A DNA stretch of 55,164 bases from Alteromonadaceae bacterium UBA2620. GTDB lineage: Bacteria > Pseudomonadota > Gammaproteobacteria > Enterobacterales > Alteromonadaceae. Of this stretch, positions 9,324 to 18,452 are shown piece after piece (within the stretch, counting starts at the first letter, position 1; each line of letters begins with the position of its first letter). The notes under the pieces are model-generated. The model searched no databases and was not told where the DNA came from. It saw nothing but the letters and a program-made list of their open reading frames with translations. The DNA lies in contig DDJQ01000116.1 in assembly GCA_002339125.1 (NCBI GenBank), positions 24,100 to 79,263 of the forward strand, given 5' to 3'. A program made the translations under genes and the position numbers.

Positions 9324-9950
9324 ATGAAGAAGTTTGCTTTGTGGGTTGTACTAGCATTGCTGATTCCATTACAGGCCTCTGCCGCTGTTAAGTGGGAAGA
9401 AGGTAAACATTACGAAGAAATCGATAAGCCTTTAAGTGACTCGCCACAAGTCGTCGAGTTTTTCTCTTACTGGTGTCCGCACTGCTACCGCACAGAGCCA
9501 TTCGTAGCCGAACTTAAAAAGTCGCTGGATGAAGGTGTTAAGTTCGAAAAAGTACACGTTAACTTCATGCCTTACGCCAGTCAGGAAGTGCAGGATGAAG
9601 TGACCACGGGTATGTTAATCGCGAAAGCACTGAAGCAGGAAGACAAGCTGAGTGCCGCAATTTTTAACTATATCCATAAACAACGTGCCACCATTACTGG
9701 CATGAAAGACATCCGTAACATCTTTATTATCAACGGTGTGGATTCAGCAAAATTCGATAAGCTGGCTAAAAGCTTTGGCGTTAAATCGATGCTGGGTAAA
9801 AACAATAAAGTCGTAGAAGACTATCGCCGCGAAGTGCGCTCGGTGCCTACCTTCATTGTTAACGGTAAATATAAAGTACAGATTGGCCGTGACCTGACAC
9901 CAACTGAACGCCTGGAACTGTTTAACTACCTGGCAGCCAAACGCGACTAA
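9324..9950 (+). CDS. dsbA: Thiol:disulfide interchange protein DsbA
   Basis: 208 residues with signal peptide MKKFALWVVLALLIPLQASA. The thioredoxin fold carries the active site Cys51-Pro-His-Cys54 (the DsbA CPHC type) in SYWCPHCYRTEP and the cis-proline loop RSVPTFIVNG. It oxidises cysteine pairs in periplasmic proteins and is recycled by DsbB, which is not in the window. AAAGG lies upstream of the ATG. It has its own intergenic region, and the btuB terminator lies just before it. Confidence 0.96.
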   Translation: MKKFALWVVLALLIPLQASAAVKWEEGKHYEEIDKPLSDSPQVVEFFSYWCPHCYRTEPFVAELKKSLDEGVKFEKVHVNFMPYASQEVQDEVTTGMLIAKALKQEDKLSAAIFNYIHKQRATITGMKDIRNIFIINGVDSAKFDKLAKSFGVKSMLGKNNKVVEDYRREVRSVPTFIVNGKYKVQIGRDLTPTERLELFNYLAAKRD

Positions 9951-9964
9951 AAGCACTTTGCTCC

Positions 9965-10047
9965 TAATCAAGGGGTCTAATCAAGGTAATCAAGGGGTCA
10001 GAGTAAATAATTACTCTGACCCCTTGATTTGACCCCTTGATTTTCTG
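9965..10047. repeat. Compound inverted repeat with GGGGTCAGAGT palindrome
   Basis: A perfect 19-base inverted repeat spans 9988-10006 and 10011-10029 (arm AATCAAGGGGTCAGAGTAA) around the loop ATAA. Further copies of the outer unit AATCAAGGGGTC flank it: 9966-9977 on the left, and in reverse orientation at 10031-10042 on the right, with a shorter TAATCAAGG at 9978. It sits between the convergent dsbA and sulP stops and could act as a two-way terminator. Its form is that of REP/BIME-type dispersed intergenic elements. Confidence 0.8.
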
Positions 10048-10081
10048 ACCCCTTTATGTTTTTGCCTGTAAAACTACCCGG

Positions 10082-11647
10082 TTAGGCAAGCTTGTCGGTT
10101 GCTATCCGGTAACGAGGGTCTTCGTTAACGTTTATCTCAACGAATTTACCGGCCTTGTTAAGCAAGCTCTGGCATTCCTGACTCACGTGACGGATATGCA
10201 GTTTCTTACCCGCCTGCTCGTATTTATCGGCCAGACCATCCAGCGCATCAATGCCTGATGAATCCCAAATACGGCTGTTCTTAAAGTCGATAACCACATC
10301 TTCCGGGTCATTAGCCACGTCAAACAGCTCTTTAAAGTGACTGACTGAACCAAAGAATACCGGGCCACGCAGCTCGTAGACTTTCCAGCCATCGTCATCA
10401 ATGTGGGTTTTCGAATCAACGTAGCGAGCAGCTTTCCAGGCAAACACCAGCGCAGAAACTATTACCCCAACCACCACGGCAATCGCCAGGTCGGCAATAA
10501 CGGTAACGGCGGTTACCAGGAACAAGACAAAAGCATCTTCCTTATTAACGCCACGGATTATGCGGAACGATGCCCACTCGAAGGTGCCTATTACTACCAC
10601 AAACATTACACCAACCAGTGCTGCCAGCGGGATCATCTCAATCAGCGGTGCAGCGAATAAAATAAAGCCAAGTAATACTACTGCTGCGGTGATACCTGAT
10701 AAGCGTCCGCGACCACCAGAGTTAATGTTAATCATGCTCTGGCCAATCATGGCACAACCACCCATACCACCAAAGAAACCGTTCACGGTGTTAGCAACAC
10801 CCTGACCAATACATTCTTTGTTACCGCGGCCACGGGTATCGGTCATTTCGTCAATCAGGGTGAGGGTTAACAGTGACTCAATCAAACCCACCAGACATAA
10901 AATGACCGAGGTTGGTAAGATGATCATCAGCGTATCCCAGTTAAATGGCACCATAGGGATAGCAAACGTTGGCAGCTCGCCCGCAAGGGTGGCGCTGTCG
11001 CGTTGGTCAACCGGGAGCATGTCGCGCACGAAGTCGATAACCGTGCGGGCTTCCAGATCCAGTCCGTGCACTAACAATGTAATAGTGATAATCGCCGCCA
11101 GCGATGCGGGTACGGCTTTGGTCAGTTTTGGCAATATGTAGATGATTGCCATGGTTAATGCAACCAGCCCCAGCATAATGTAGAGCATAGTGCCGCTCAT
11201 CCACTCCTGGGTACCCAGTGCGCCAGTGACTTTAAACTGCCCCAACTGGGCCAGGAAAATTACGATAGCCAGGCCGTTTACAAAGCCCAGCATAACCGGG
11301 TAAGGCACCAGGCGAATAAACTTCCCTAAGCGAAATACGCCGCACAATATTTGCAACAAACCGGCCAATAACACTGCGGCAAACAAGTACTGGACACCGT
11401 GTTCGGCAACCAGGGCAACCATAACAACTGCCATCGCGCCGGTTGCACCGGAAATCATGCCAGGACGGCCACCAATGGCAGAGGTAATCAGCCCCATCAT
11501 AAATGCCGCGTACAGGCCTATCATCGGCTCAACGCCGGCAACAAATGCAAAAGCAACGGCTTCGGGCACCAGTGCCAGGGCAACGGTTATTCCTGAGAGC
11601 ACGTCATTCTTTACGTTACTTTCTTTACTCGTGATGATATCAAACAT
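10082..11647 (-). CDS. SulP family inorganic anion transporter with STAS domain
   Basis: 521 residues. The first ~395 hold 10-12 hydrophobic segments of the SLC26/SulP fold, including GITVALALVPEAVAFAF and GGMGGCAMIGQSMININSGG. The C-terminal ~100 residues are a STAS domain (YELRGPVFFGSVSHF; DSSGIDALDGL). Members move sulfate, bicarbonate or related anions, often coupled to Na+ or H+. The compact size and STAS layout resemble marine bicarbonate/sulfate SulP proteins such as BicA, but the substrate is not fixed by sequence. It starts at ATG 11647. A TetR gene is divergent 190 bases away. Confidence 0.9.
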   Translation of the reverse strand: MFDIITSKESNVKNDVLSGITVALALVPEAVAFAFVAGVEPMIGLYAAFMMGLITSAIGGRPGMISGATGAMAVVMVALVAEHGVQYLFAAVLLAGLLQILCGVFRLGKFIRLVPYPVMLGFVNGLAIVIFLAQLGQFKVTGALGTQEWMSGTMLYIMLGLVALTMAIIYILPKLTKAVPASLAAIITITLLVHGLDLEARTVIDFVRDMLPVDQRDSATLAGELPTFAIPMVPFNWDTLMIILPTSVILCLVGLIESLLTLTLIDEMTDTRGRGNKECIGQGVANTVNGFFGGMGGCAMIGQSMININSGGRGRLSGITAAVVLLGFILFAAPLIEMIPLAALVGVMFVVVIGTFEWASFRIIRGVNKEDAFVLFLVTAVTVIADLAIAVVVGVIVSALVFAWKAARYVDSKTHIDDDGWKVYELRGPVFFGSVSHFKELFDVANDPEDVVIDFKNSRIWDSSGIDALDGLADKYEQAGKKLHIRHVSQECQSLLNKAGKFVEINVNEDPRYRIATDKLA

Positions 11648-11838
11648 TACTATCTCAGCACTGAGGTGGTTAAAAATCGGTCGGCGATCCTACCATTACC
11701 AGGCTCATTTGTCCTTTAACAGTTTGTAAAAATCTGCCGCCCGATGCGATAAACGCAGTCAAAGCTGCCCCTTAGAGCATTGCCTGAGCCGGGTAAGTCG
11801 TTACCATAGTCGTTAACACCTCAGATAGTAAAAACTTC

Positions 11839-12453
11839 ATGTCTCTCAATAACAAACAGCAAAAGACTCAGGCCATAATCAAAGCGGCTTGTCATTATTT
11901 TCTGCAGTACGGTTACAATGGCGCCACTACCGATCTGATCCAGAAAAAAGCCGGCGTTTCCAAAGCCACCTTATATAATCACTTTCCCACCAAAGAGAGT
12001 TTATTTGCCTCGGTGGTGAATACCCAGTGCAAACACTTTATTGAACAGGTCAGAGCCATTAGTTTGCCCGATATGCATTTTTCAGAATCGCTGTTTCGTA
12101 TTGGTGAAGCGTACCTAACCTTATTACTAGCACCAGAGAATCAGGCCTTATTCCGCGCCGTGGTTGCTGAAGCGCCGCGCTTCCCCGGGCTTGCAAAAAC
12201 CTTTTACGATGCCGGGCCCGCCAGTATCCTGCCGGTGATAGCCGAAGCAGTTAACCGCGCCCTGCAAAAGCATGAGCTGGCTGATAACGGTTGCGAGCCG
12301 CTGCGTCTGGCGACCGACTTTATTACTGTTTTGCGGGGTCAATCGCAGATGTATTGTTTGCTGCATCCGGATTTTATCCCCGACCAGAACATTATTGCTG
12401 AGTGGGTTTCTGAAGCCGTGGATATCTTACTTAATCAGGTTAGCCTGCCGTAG
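11839..12453 (+). CDS. TetR/AcrR family transcriptional regulator
   Basis: 204 residues. The N-terminal helix-turn-helix lies at ~10-57 with the family pattern FLQYGYNGATTDLIQKKAGV followed by SKATLYNHFPTKESLF. The C-terminal ligand-binding half is helical and resembles the AefR/TetR_C_7-like group, with LFRAVVAEAPRFPGLAKTF. It is divergent from sulP and is followed 62 bases downstream by a small membrane-protein gene; either may be a target. The ligand is unknown. Confidence 0.88.
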   Translation: MSLNNKQQKTQAIIKAACHYFLQYGYNGATTDLIQKKAGVSKATLYNHFPTKESLFASVVNTQCKHFIEQVRAISLPDMHFSESLFRIGEAYLTLLLAPENQALFRAVVAEAPRFPGLAKTFYDAGPASILPVIAEAVNRALQKHELADNGCEPLRLATDFITVLRGQSQMYCLLHPDFIPDQNIIAEWVSEAVDILLNQVSLP

Positions 12454-12515
12454 GATTGCATTGTGAATTCGCTGCGCCTACACTTTGCAGCAAAAATAAC
12501 GTCGAAACGTCAGTT

Positions 12516-12854
12516 ATGGATATTAAAGAATACATCGACCAATTCCCGGAAATCGCCGATCGCGAACGTCATGAGCAGTTTACCTTGCTGGAAAAAGCCC
12601 GCGACACCAGTTTCAATCCCCCGGCAAAACGCCTGTTCCAAATGTATTGCTGGCTACTACCGGTATTTATGATTTTTGGCCTGGGTGGTATTTTGTATTC
12701 GTTTTTTGGTTATGGCAGCTGGCTGCCCATAGCCGCTTTGTTGCTTGGCCTTATTATCTCCCGGCAAATGATTAATCAGCGCCGCACCGCACTTATGCAG
12801 AAAGGATTACAGGAAGTACTCGCAACAGAGTCACCCTCTGCGACATCTGAGTAA
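12516..12854 (+). CDS. Small two-helix membrane protein, function unknown
   Basis: 112 residues starting at ATG 12516. A charged N-terminal part (~1-45) is followed by two adjacent hydrophobic stretches (~47-69 WLLPVFMIFGLGGILYSFFG; ~73-87 LPIAALLLGLIIS) and a short basic tail. I do not recognise a family. It follows the TetR gene on the same strand with a 62-base gap, so co-transcription is possible. Longer in-frame readings would need TTG at 12456 and have no better ribosome-binding site. Confidence 0.6.
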   Translation: MDIKEYIDQFPEIADRERHEQFTLLEKARDTSFNPPAKRLFQMYCWLLPVFMIFGLGGILYSFFGYGSWLPIAALLLGLIISRQMINQRRTALMQKGLQEVLATESPSATSE

Positions 12855-12908
12855 TTTTGACTGTTACTGCTTCGATACCAGATTCATACATTTGCGTAAA
12901 AAGCGTTC

Positions 12909-12952
12909 AGCTACAAAGCTCAGCTGCGGAGCTGTAGCTCTTTCACTTTTTC
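12909..12952 (+). terminator. Terminator hairpin
   Basis: AGCTACA (12909-12915) pairs with TGTAGCT (12933-12939), with an inner GCTC/GAGC stem. CTTTCACTTTTTC follows. It ends the TetR/small-membrane-protein unit. Confidence 0.6.
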
Positions 12953-13061
12953 ACAACCTGATGCAAGGATTAATGCATTAACCTTGCCCGGTGCCCGCTA
13001 ATTGGTGCTATGCTGTTGTTTCAAAATCGCTTTCACTGCCTTTTCGGGATTCTCAACCGTT

Positions 13062-14006
13062 ATGCAAGCATCCACCTTTGATTTTGCCATCACTGTTATT
13101 GGCCCGGTCCTCGTATTACTTATCATGGGCAATGTATTATTGCGCGCCAAACTTATTAATGATGAATTTGTCGCCACCGGCTCCAAACTGGTGTTTACCG
13201 TGGCCCTGCCAGCCTTATTGTTTATCTCCATCAGTCAGGCTGATTTCAGTAAAGCGGCGAATCCGGTACTGATCATTACCGGCTTAACCGGCACGCTGGG
13301 CTATTTTTTGCTGCTGATGTTAGCCAGTCATCTGATGGTGCCGAATCGCCAGGCAACCGGGGTGGTCACCCAGGGCGGCTTCAGGGCCAATATGGGTATT
13401 ATTGGTCTGGCTTATTGCGCACAAACCTACGGCAGTGATGGTCTGGCAGCCGCCTCTGTTTATCTGGGTATGGTCACCATTTTGTTTAATGTATTATCGG
13501 TATTTATTCTCAATTTTTATCAGGAAGGCAAGCGCTCACTTACCTCACAGATAAAAGGTATTGTGAAGAATCCGCTAATAATAGCCATTGTTATTGCGTT
13601 ACCCTTCTCTTATTTCGACTGGCGTCTGCCCGTATTGCTAACCACCACCGGTGAATACTTCGCGCAACTTACCTTACCGCTGGCCCTGCTGTGCACCGGC
13701 GCCTCGTTGCAGTTCCGGTCATTCAGTGCAGACTGGTTTAATATTAGTCTTAGTTCGTTGAGTAAATGCGTGTTTTATCCAGCAGTGATGGTGGCATTAG
13801 CCTATGCGGCCGGGCTGCGCGGCATGCCTCTGGGCATTGTATTATTAATGACTATCGCGCCAACAGCCGCTGCCAGTTACGTGATGGTTCGCACGCTTGG
13901 GGGGGATTACCGACTGGCGGCCAGCATCATCGCCATCACCACGGTGTTATCGTTACCCCTAACCATTGCGGCGTTCGATTTTCTCTCTGGCCAGGGGCTG
14001 CTTTAA
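13062..14006 (+). CDS. AEC family permease (auxin efflux carrier fold)
   Basis: 314 residues with about ten membrane segments, typical length for bacterial AEC transporters such as MdcF or YfdV. Diagnostic parts are the N-terminal VIGPVLVLLIMGNVLLRAKL, the central QGGFRANMGIIGL, and the C-terminal TIAPTAAASYVMVRTLGG. Such proteins export or exchange small organic acids, but the substrate here is unknown. I chose ATG at 13062 because the extra 20 residues from 13002 are cysteine-rich and unlike family N-termini. It stands alone between a terminator and the convergent bolA. Confidence 0.85.
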   Translation: MQASTFDFAITVIGPVLVLLIMGNVLLRAKLINDEFVATGSKLVFTVALPALLFISISQADFSKAANPVLIITGLTGTLGYFLLLMLASHLMVPNRQATGVVTQGGFRANMGIIGLAYCAQTYGSDGLAAASVYLGMVTILFNVLSVFILNFYQEGKRSLTSQIKGIVKNPLIIAIVIALPFSYFDWRLPVLLTTTGEYFAQLTLPLALLCTGASLQFRSFSADWFNISLSSLSKCVFYPAVMVALAYAAGLRGMPLGIVLLMTIAPTAAASYVMVRTLGGDYRLAASIIAITTVLSLPLTIAAFDFLSGQGLL

Positions 14007-14028
14007 TCGTTACTGCACTAAACGGTAG

Positions 14029-14349
14029 TTAGCCGAGTTTGCTGCCGCCCAGGCAAGCCGGCGAATCTACCGACGTCTGATTGCGCTTTTGCCATTCGGC
14101 CGGGGTATAGGTATGCAGTGCCAGAGCATGCACCGGCCCCGCCAGTGCTTCAGCCACCAGCGCATTCACCTGGCGGTGACGGGCAATCAGGCGAAGTCCT
14201 TCGAAGGCCTCACTGACAACGGTAACCTTAAAGTGACTTTGTGCATCATCCGGCACATTGTGCATATAACTTTCATCCAGCACTTCAAGGTATTGTGGAG
14301 CGAGTTCATTCGTTAATTGCTGCTCAATAAAGGGTCTTACCTGCATCAT
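14029..14349 (-). CDS. bolA: BolA family protein
   Basis: 106 residues close in pattern to E. coli BolA: LEVLDESYMHNVPDDAQSHF, then HALALHTYTPAEW and a C-terminal SPACLGGS. BolA proteins work with monothiol glutaredoxins in Fe-S handling and affect cell shape and stress genes. It begins immediately after the stop of the alkB-like gene, so the two form one unit. The C-terminal cysteine seen in many BolA proteins is kept. Confidence 0.92.
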   Translation of the reverse strand: MMQVRPFIEQQLTNELAPQYLEVLDESYMHNVPDDAQSHFKVTVVSEAFEGLRLIARHRQVNALVAEALAGPVHALALHTYTPAEWQKRNQTSVDSPACLGGSKLG

Positions 14350-14991
14350 TTATGGCTCACCTGCATCGGAGTTTTCATGTTTGGGAATATATCGAAACGT
14401 AAGGTTAATTCTACCACCGATAGGTTTACGCGTCTTGCTGAGTCCGTGGTGATAGTGTTGCTGCGTATCGCCAGCCATTACCAACAGGCTGCCGGGCTCC
14501 AGCATGAGTTCGCTGCGCTCGCCACTGCGCAAATGCTTAAAACTAAAGCGCCGGGTGCTGCCCAGTGAGACTGATGCTATCACCGGGCGGGGGCCGATTT
14601 CGGGTTCGTCATCGGCGTGCATGCCCATGCCATCGCTGCCATCGCGGTACCAGTTGGCCAAAACACAATTAAACGGCGCATTCAGTTCTGCGCTCAGTCG
14701 TTGCTGCAATTGCGTTAAACTGGCTGTCATGGGATGCGGTGGCATGCGTAAATTGGAATAGGTATATTCACAATGCGGCGCGCCGTGCCACGATTGTAAG
14801 CGCGGAATTTTTACCTCTCGGCCGTACAATTTGATAGTATCCTGCCGCCAGGGTAATTCCTGCTGAAGCTGAAGATACAGCGCTTCAGCCTGCTCTGGCG
14901 ACAGCCAGTCAGACTGATAACGGATATCGGCATCGGGCAGTGATACAGGCGTTAAAGCCGCCGCCTGACTGGCAAATAAGTTAAATTGCAT
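14350..14991 (-). CDS. AlkB-like 2-oxoglutarate/Fe(II) dioxygenase
   Basis: 213 residues from ATG 14991; a GTG at 15015 would add eight. The double-stranded beta-helix core shows the iron-binding His-x-Asp in GMGMHADDEPEIG, the later His in TQQHYHHGLSKT, and the 2-oxoglutarate-binding arginines in RINLTFRYI. The substrate-strand motif PRLQSWHG and NWYRDGSDG match the ALKBH2/3-like bacterial group. It most likely repairs alkylated bases by oxidative demethylation. It is co-directional and abutting with bolA, and only 29 bases separate its start from the divergent rlmG. Confidence 0.9.
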   Translation of the reverse strand: MQFNLFASQAAALTPVSLPDADIRYQSDWLSPEQAEALYLQLQQELPWRQDTIKLYGREVKIPRLQSWHGAPHCEYTYSNLRMPPHPMTASLTQLQQRLSAELNAPFNCVLANWYRDGSDGMGMHADDEPEIGPRPVIASVSLGSTRRFSFKHLRSGERSELMLEPGSLLVMAGDTQQHYHHGLSKTRKPIGGRINLTFRYIPKHENSDAGEP

Positions 14992-15020
14992 TATCGATAA
15001 CACCGGGCAAACCACACATC

Positions 15021-16187
15021 ATGAACACAGAGTTTACACTATCTGACCGCACATTGACGCTGATCCGTTATCCGGCCAAACATCAGCACAAGAGTCTGCA
15101 GGCCTGGGACAGTGCTGACGAACTGCTTATTGAACATATCGGGCAAGAGCTACCGGCGTTATCAGGCAGCCAACAGCCGTGGATACTCTTTAATGATGAT
15201 TTCGGTGCACTGGGATGTTGGTTTGCTGAAGAGCAACCGGTGTGGGTGTCTGACTCAAAGATTTCAGAGTTATCGTTTAAGGAAAACCTGGCAACCAACC
15301 AACTGCCCGCAGTAACCATGCAGGACTGCCTTGCGCCTTTGCCTGAATCACCGGCGCTGGTTATCATCAAAATTCCCCGCACCCTGGCACTACTGGAAAG
15401 TCAGTTACTGGCGCTGCGCAAAGTGGTCGGCCCGCAAACCGTTATCGTCGCCGGGGCAAAAGTAAAAACCGTTACGCGCTCTGTGCTGGCACTGTTTGAA
15501 AAGCTTATTGGCCCCACTAAAACGTCACTGGCGAAAAAGAAATCCCGGCTGATTTTTTGTCAGCCGGATCCCGAAGTGCTTGGCCGCGAGGTTAAAAATC
15601 CGTACCCCACGGTGTGGCCCTGCCGACTACCCAATGGCCAGACGGTGCAGGTCGCTAATCATGCCAACGTATTTTCCCGCCAGTCGCTGGATATCGGCGC
15701 ACGTTTTTTACTCGAGCATATGCAGGTCAGCGACCATGACAACCTGCTCGACCTCGGCTGCGGGAATGGCGTACTGGGGCTGAATGCACTGAGTATGGCA
15801 CCAAACGCCAAGGTCACCTTTGTAGATGAGTCCTACATGGCGATTGCTTCGGCCCGCCTGAATGTCGAAAACAATTTTCCGGAACAGGTTAACCAGTGCC
15901 GCTTTGTAGCCAGTAACTGTCTGGAATCTTTACTCGACCAGCCTGCCCGCCCCAGCTTTACCAAAGTGTTGTGTAACCCGCCGTTCCACCAGCAGAATAC
16001 CATTACCGATCATATTGCCTGGCAGATGTTCCATGATGCCTATGAACTGCTGGAAAAAGGTGGTCATCTGATTGTGGTAGCCAACCGGCACCTGGATTAT
16101 TACCATACCCTTAAACGCTTGTTTGGCGGCGTGACTACCCTTGCCAGTCACAACAAGTTTGTCATTTTTAGTGCTGCAAAACGATAA
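15021..16187 (+). CDS. rlmG: 23S rRNA (guanine1835-N2)-methyltransferase RlmG
   Basis: 388 residues, close to E. coli RlmG (378). It has the tandem layout: an N-terminal degenerate methyltransferase-like half and a C-terminal Rossmann domain with SAM motif I LLDLGCGNGVLGL and catalytic motif IV CNPPFHQ. It modifies G1835 of 23S rRNA. Its start lies 29 bases from the divergent alkB-like start and has no clear ribosome-binding site. ppiA follows after nine bases, suggesting co-transcription. Confidence 0.93.
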   Translation: MNTEFTLSDRTLTLIRYPAKHQHKSLQAWDSADELLIEHIGQELPALSGSQQPWILFNDDFGALGCWFAEEQPVWVSDSKISELSFKENLATNQLPAVTMQDCLAPLPESPALVIIKIPRTLALLESQLLALRKVVGPQTVIVAGAKVKTVTRSVLALFEKLIGPTKTSLAKKKSRLIFCQPDPEVLGREVKNPYPTVWPCRLPNGQTVQVANHANVFSRQSLDIGARFLLEHMQVSDHDNLLDLGCGNGVLGLNALSMAPNAKVTFVDESYMAIASARLNVENNFPEQVNQCRFVASNCLESLLDQPARPSFTKVLCNPPFHQQNTITDHIAWQMFHDAYELLEKGGHLIVVANRHLDYYHTLKRLFGGVTTLASHNKFVIFSAAKR

Positions 16188-16196
16188 GGATAACCC

Positions 16197-16802
16197 ATGC
16201 TAAGAGCTCTGCTATTTTCACTGCTGATTTTTACCGTGGCTGCTCAGGCCGCAAAAAAAGAAGCGGATGACGGTTCACAAATCCAGCCTGATAATTACTA
16301 CCCACGGGTTAAGCTGGAAACCACCATGGGAGATATTGTCATCGAGCTGGATCGTCGCCGTGCGCCCATCACAGTAAACAACTTTCTGCGTTATGTGGAT
16401 AAGCGAAGTTTCGAAGGCACCATTTTTCAGCGCATTATCCCTGGTTATATCGTTCAGGGCGGTGGTTATACGGTGGATTATGAAGAGAAATCGTCTTACC
16501 CGGCCATCTTTAACGAATCAGGCAACGGCCTGAAAAATACCATGTATTCGGTTGCAATGGCTCGTCAGAACGACCCGCATACCGCCACCCGTCAGTTCTT
16601 CTTTAATCTGGATGAAAACGATAACCTCGACCCGGGCAGCTCATGGGGCTATGCGGTCTTTGGAGCCGTAGTGGAAGGCTATGAAGTGGTTGATGCCATA
16701 GGCGAAGTAGAAACCGAATATAAAGCGACCATTGGTTTCGCCGATGCACCGGTAGAGCCGATTATCATAAATAAAGTGGAACTGCTGCCACCTCAGTTTT
16801 GA
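16197..16802 (+). CDS. ppiA: Periplasmic cyclophilin-type peptidyl-prolyl isomerase
   Basis: 201 residues with signal peptide MLRALLFSLLIFTVAAQAA. The cyclophilin fold is clear: VKLETTMGDIVIELDRRRAP, the active-site FQRIIPGYIVQGGG, SVAMARQNDPHTATRQFFFN and YAVFGAVVEGYEVVD. It catalyses cis-trans isomerisation at proline in periplasmic proteins. AAGGATAACCC precedes the ATG. Its last ten bases overlap the convergent diguanylate cyclase gene. Confidence 0.9.
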   Translation: MLRALLFSLLIFTVAAQAAKKEADDGSQIQPDNYYPRVKLETTMGDIVIELDRRRAPITVNNFLRYVDKRSFEGTIFQRIIPGYIVQGGGYTVDYEEKSSYPAIFNESGNGLKNTMYSVAMARQNDPHTATRQFFFNLDENDNLDPGSSWGYAVFGAVVEGYEVVDAIGEVETEYKATIGFADAPVEPIIINKVELLPPQF

Positions 16803-18331
16803 TCCACCTGATGCTTTTCGGGCTTATGTGAAAGCCAGTCGCTGGCGAAGGTAATACAGCTTTCGCCAGTGGCTTTAGAGCGATACATGGCTTTATCCGC
16901 CAGGCTCAATAATTCCTGCTCATTGGTTGCATCGTCAGGAAAACAGGCCACCCCGATGCTCGCACCTACTTCAACCAGTACCTCCTGAATAAGGTAGGGT
17001 TTGCAAATCGCATCAATGATTTTATCCACCAGCGCCTTACACATTTTATAAGACTCTATATCAGTGAGCAGTAGTGTAAACTCATCGCCGCCAAGCCTTG
17101 CCACAGTGTCGGAATCCCGTACGGTCTGCTTCATTCTGACAGCAACACGTCCCAGTAATAAATCCCCAAACTTGTGTCCATAGCGATCGTTTACGCCTTT
17201 AAACCCGTTGAGGTCGATAAACAACAGGGCGATTTTTTCATTGCGGCGCCGGGCATGCTTCAGTTCTACCGACAAGCGGTCATTAAAAAGGTGGCGATTA
17301 GGTAAATCCGTTAACTGATCGTGATAAGCCAGCAACGTGAGTTCCTGCTGCTGGGCTTTTTGCTGACTGTCATCAATAATGGTGTACACCGTTGCCGGAC
17401 GGTTACCGATCAGGACTTTACTAACCTCTACCTGGCAATGATATTGCTCGCCAATTTTACGCACACCGAACATTTCACCTTCATGTTCATACAACAAAGT
17501 ATCAACTTTGCGGCCAAGCAGCTCGCTCGTAGCATAACCACTCATGTTTTCCATGAGCTTATTTACTCTGATAATTTTATGGCTTTCATCAGCTACCAGA
17601 ATGCCAGCAGCGATCTTATTCACTATGTTATCGACCAAATCCACAGAGTGAATGGCTTTTCGTACCCGCAAGCGGTACATCAAAATTGCCAGGGAAAAGT
17701 TAATAATGGCCAGGAAAAAAGCCAGTCCCTGATAAAAGCGAATTGACATGGCTTCTGCCTGAGTTTCGTGTTCAAGCTCAACGGTAAGCTTGTTCATCAA
17801 ATCGAGTAACGTGAGGTTTTTTCGCTGCGCCACATCGATGGCTTGCCGGAGGAGCAAATGGTCATACTCACGGCCAATCAGTTGCCTGACTTTTTGTCTT
17901 AGGGGTGACCACTCCAGTAGCGCCTGCTGCACTATTTGGGTGGTAGCAGCGCTAGTTAGGGGAGCTACCTCAATAACATTGTTCTCGGCCGAAAGTATTC
18001 GCCCACCACGATGGAAGCTATCGAGAGTAAGGTCGAAACGCTTATAGGTTTCCCTAAGTTCTGCCAGCGCAGCACTGTACACTTCTTGGTTAGTATAGGC
18101 GTTTTCCATCATCAGCAGGTTTTTCACCAAACGCTGACTGAGCATCCGCTGCCTGCCGGAAAGGTTGATATTGATGGCGGCCGCTTCAATACGATAAGAC
18201 AGCCAGACATTGAGCGAGAGGGCAATAAAGTCGAACGTTAAAAACAACACCACCGCCAATAGCGTTAGCGTTCTGCCATAACGCTGGCTAATAAAGGTTA
18301 GTTTGCTTTTGATAGATGCAAATAAGCCCAA
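16793..18331 (-). CDS. Membrane diguanylate cyclase with PilJ-like sensor, PAS and GGDEF
   Basis: 512 residues. A first membrane helix (~20-43) is followed by a PilJ-type periplasmic domain with the signature INLSGRQRMLSQRLVKN. A second helix (~203-222), a PAS domain (~230-325, ILVADESHKIIRVNKLMENM) and a GGDEF domain follow. The active-site motif GGDEF is intact at 414-418. An I-site RDSD sits at 405-408, exactly five residues upstream, so product inhibition by c-di-GMP is expected. The start is TTG at 18331 with AGGGA a few bases upstream; no later methionine would keep the first helix. PilJ-type domains in this family are often linked to nitrate/nitrite or pilus signals, but the ligand here is unknown. 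Confidence 0.92.
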   Translation of the reverse strand: MGLFASIKSKLTFISQRYGRTLTLLAVVLFLTFDFIALSLNVWLSYRIEAAAININLSGRQRMLSQRLVKNLLMMENAYTNQEVYSAALAELRETYKRFDLTLDSFHRGGRILSAENNVIEVAPLTSAATTQIVQQALLEWSPLRQKVRQLIGREYDHLLLRQAIDVAQRKNLTLLDLMNKLTVELEHETQAEAMSIRFYQGLAFFLAIINFSLAILMYRLRVRKAIHSVDLVDNIVNKIAAGILVADESHKIIRVNKLMENMSGYATSELLGRKVDTLLYEHEGEMFGVRKIGEQYHCQVEVSKVLIGNRPATVYTIIDDSQQKAQQQELTLLAYHDQLTDLPNRHLFNDRLSVELKHARRRNEKIALLFIDLNGFKGVNDRYGHKFGDLLLGRVAVRMKQTVRDSDTVARLGGDEFTLLLTDIESYKMCKALVDKIIDAICKPYLIQEVLVEVGASIGVACFPDDATNEQELLSLADKAMYRSKATGESCITFASDWLSHKPEKHQVDQN

Positions 18332-18452
18332 GACGTCCCTGCTCCCTGCTTAAATGAATTTGAAAAGACATAGAATAATACCGGCTAAAGTATAACACAT
18401 ACCTCATAAATTAAAGCTGAATTGGCCTGTTCAGTCGAAGCCAGCAAGCAGA

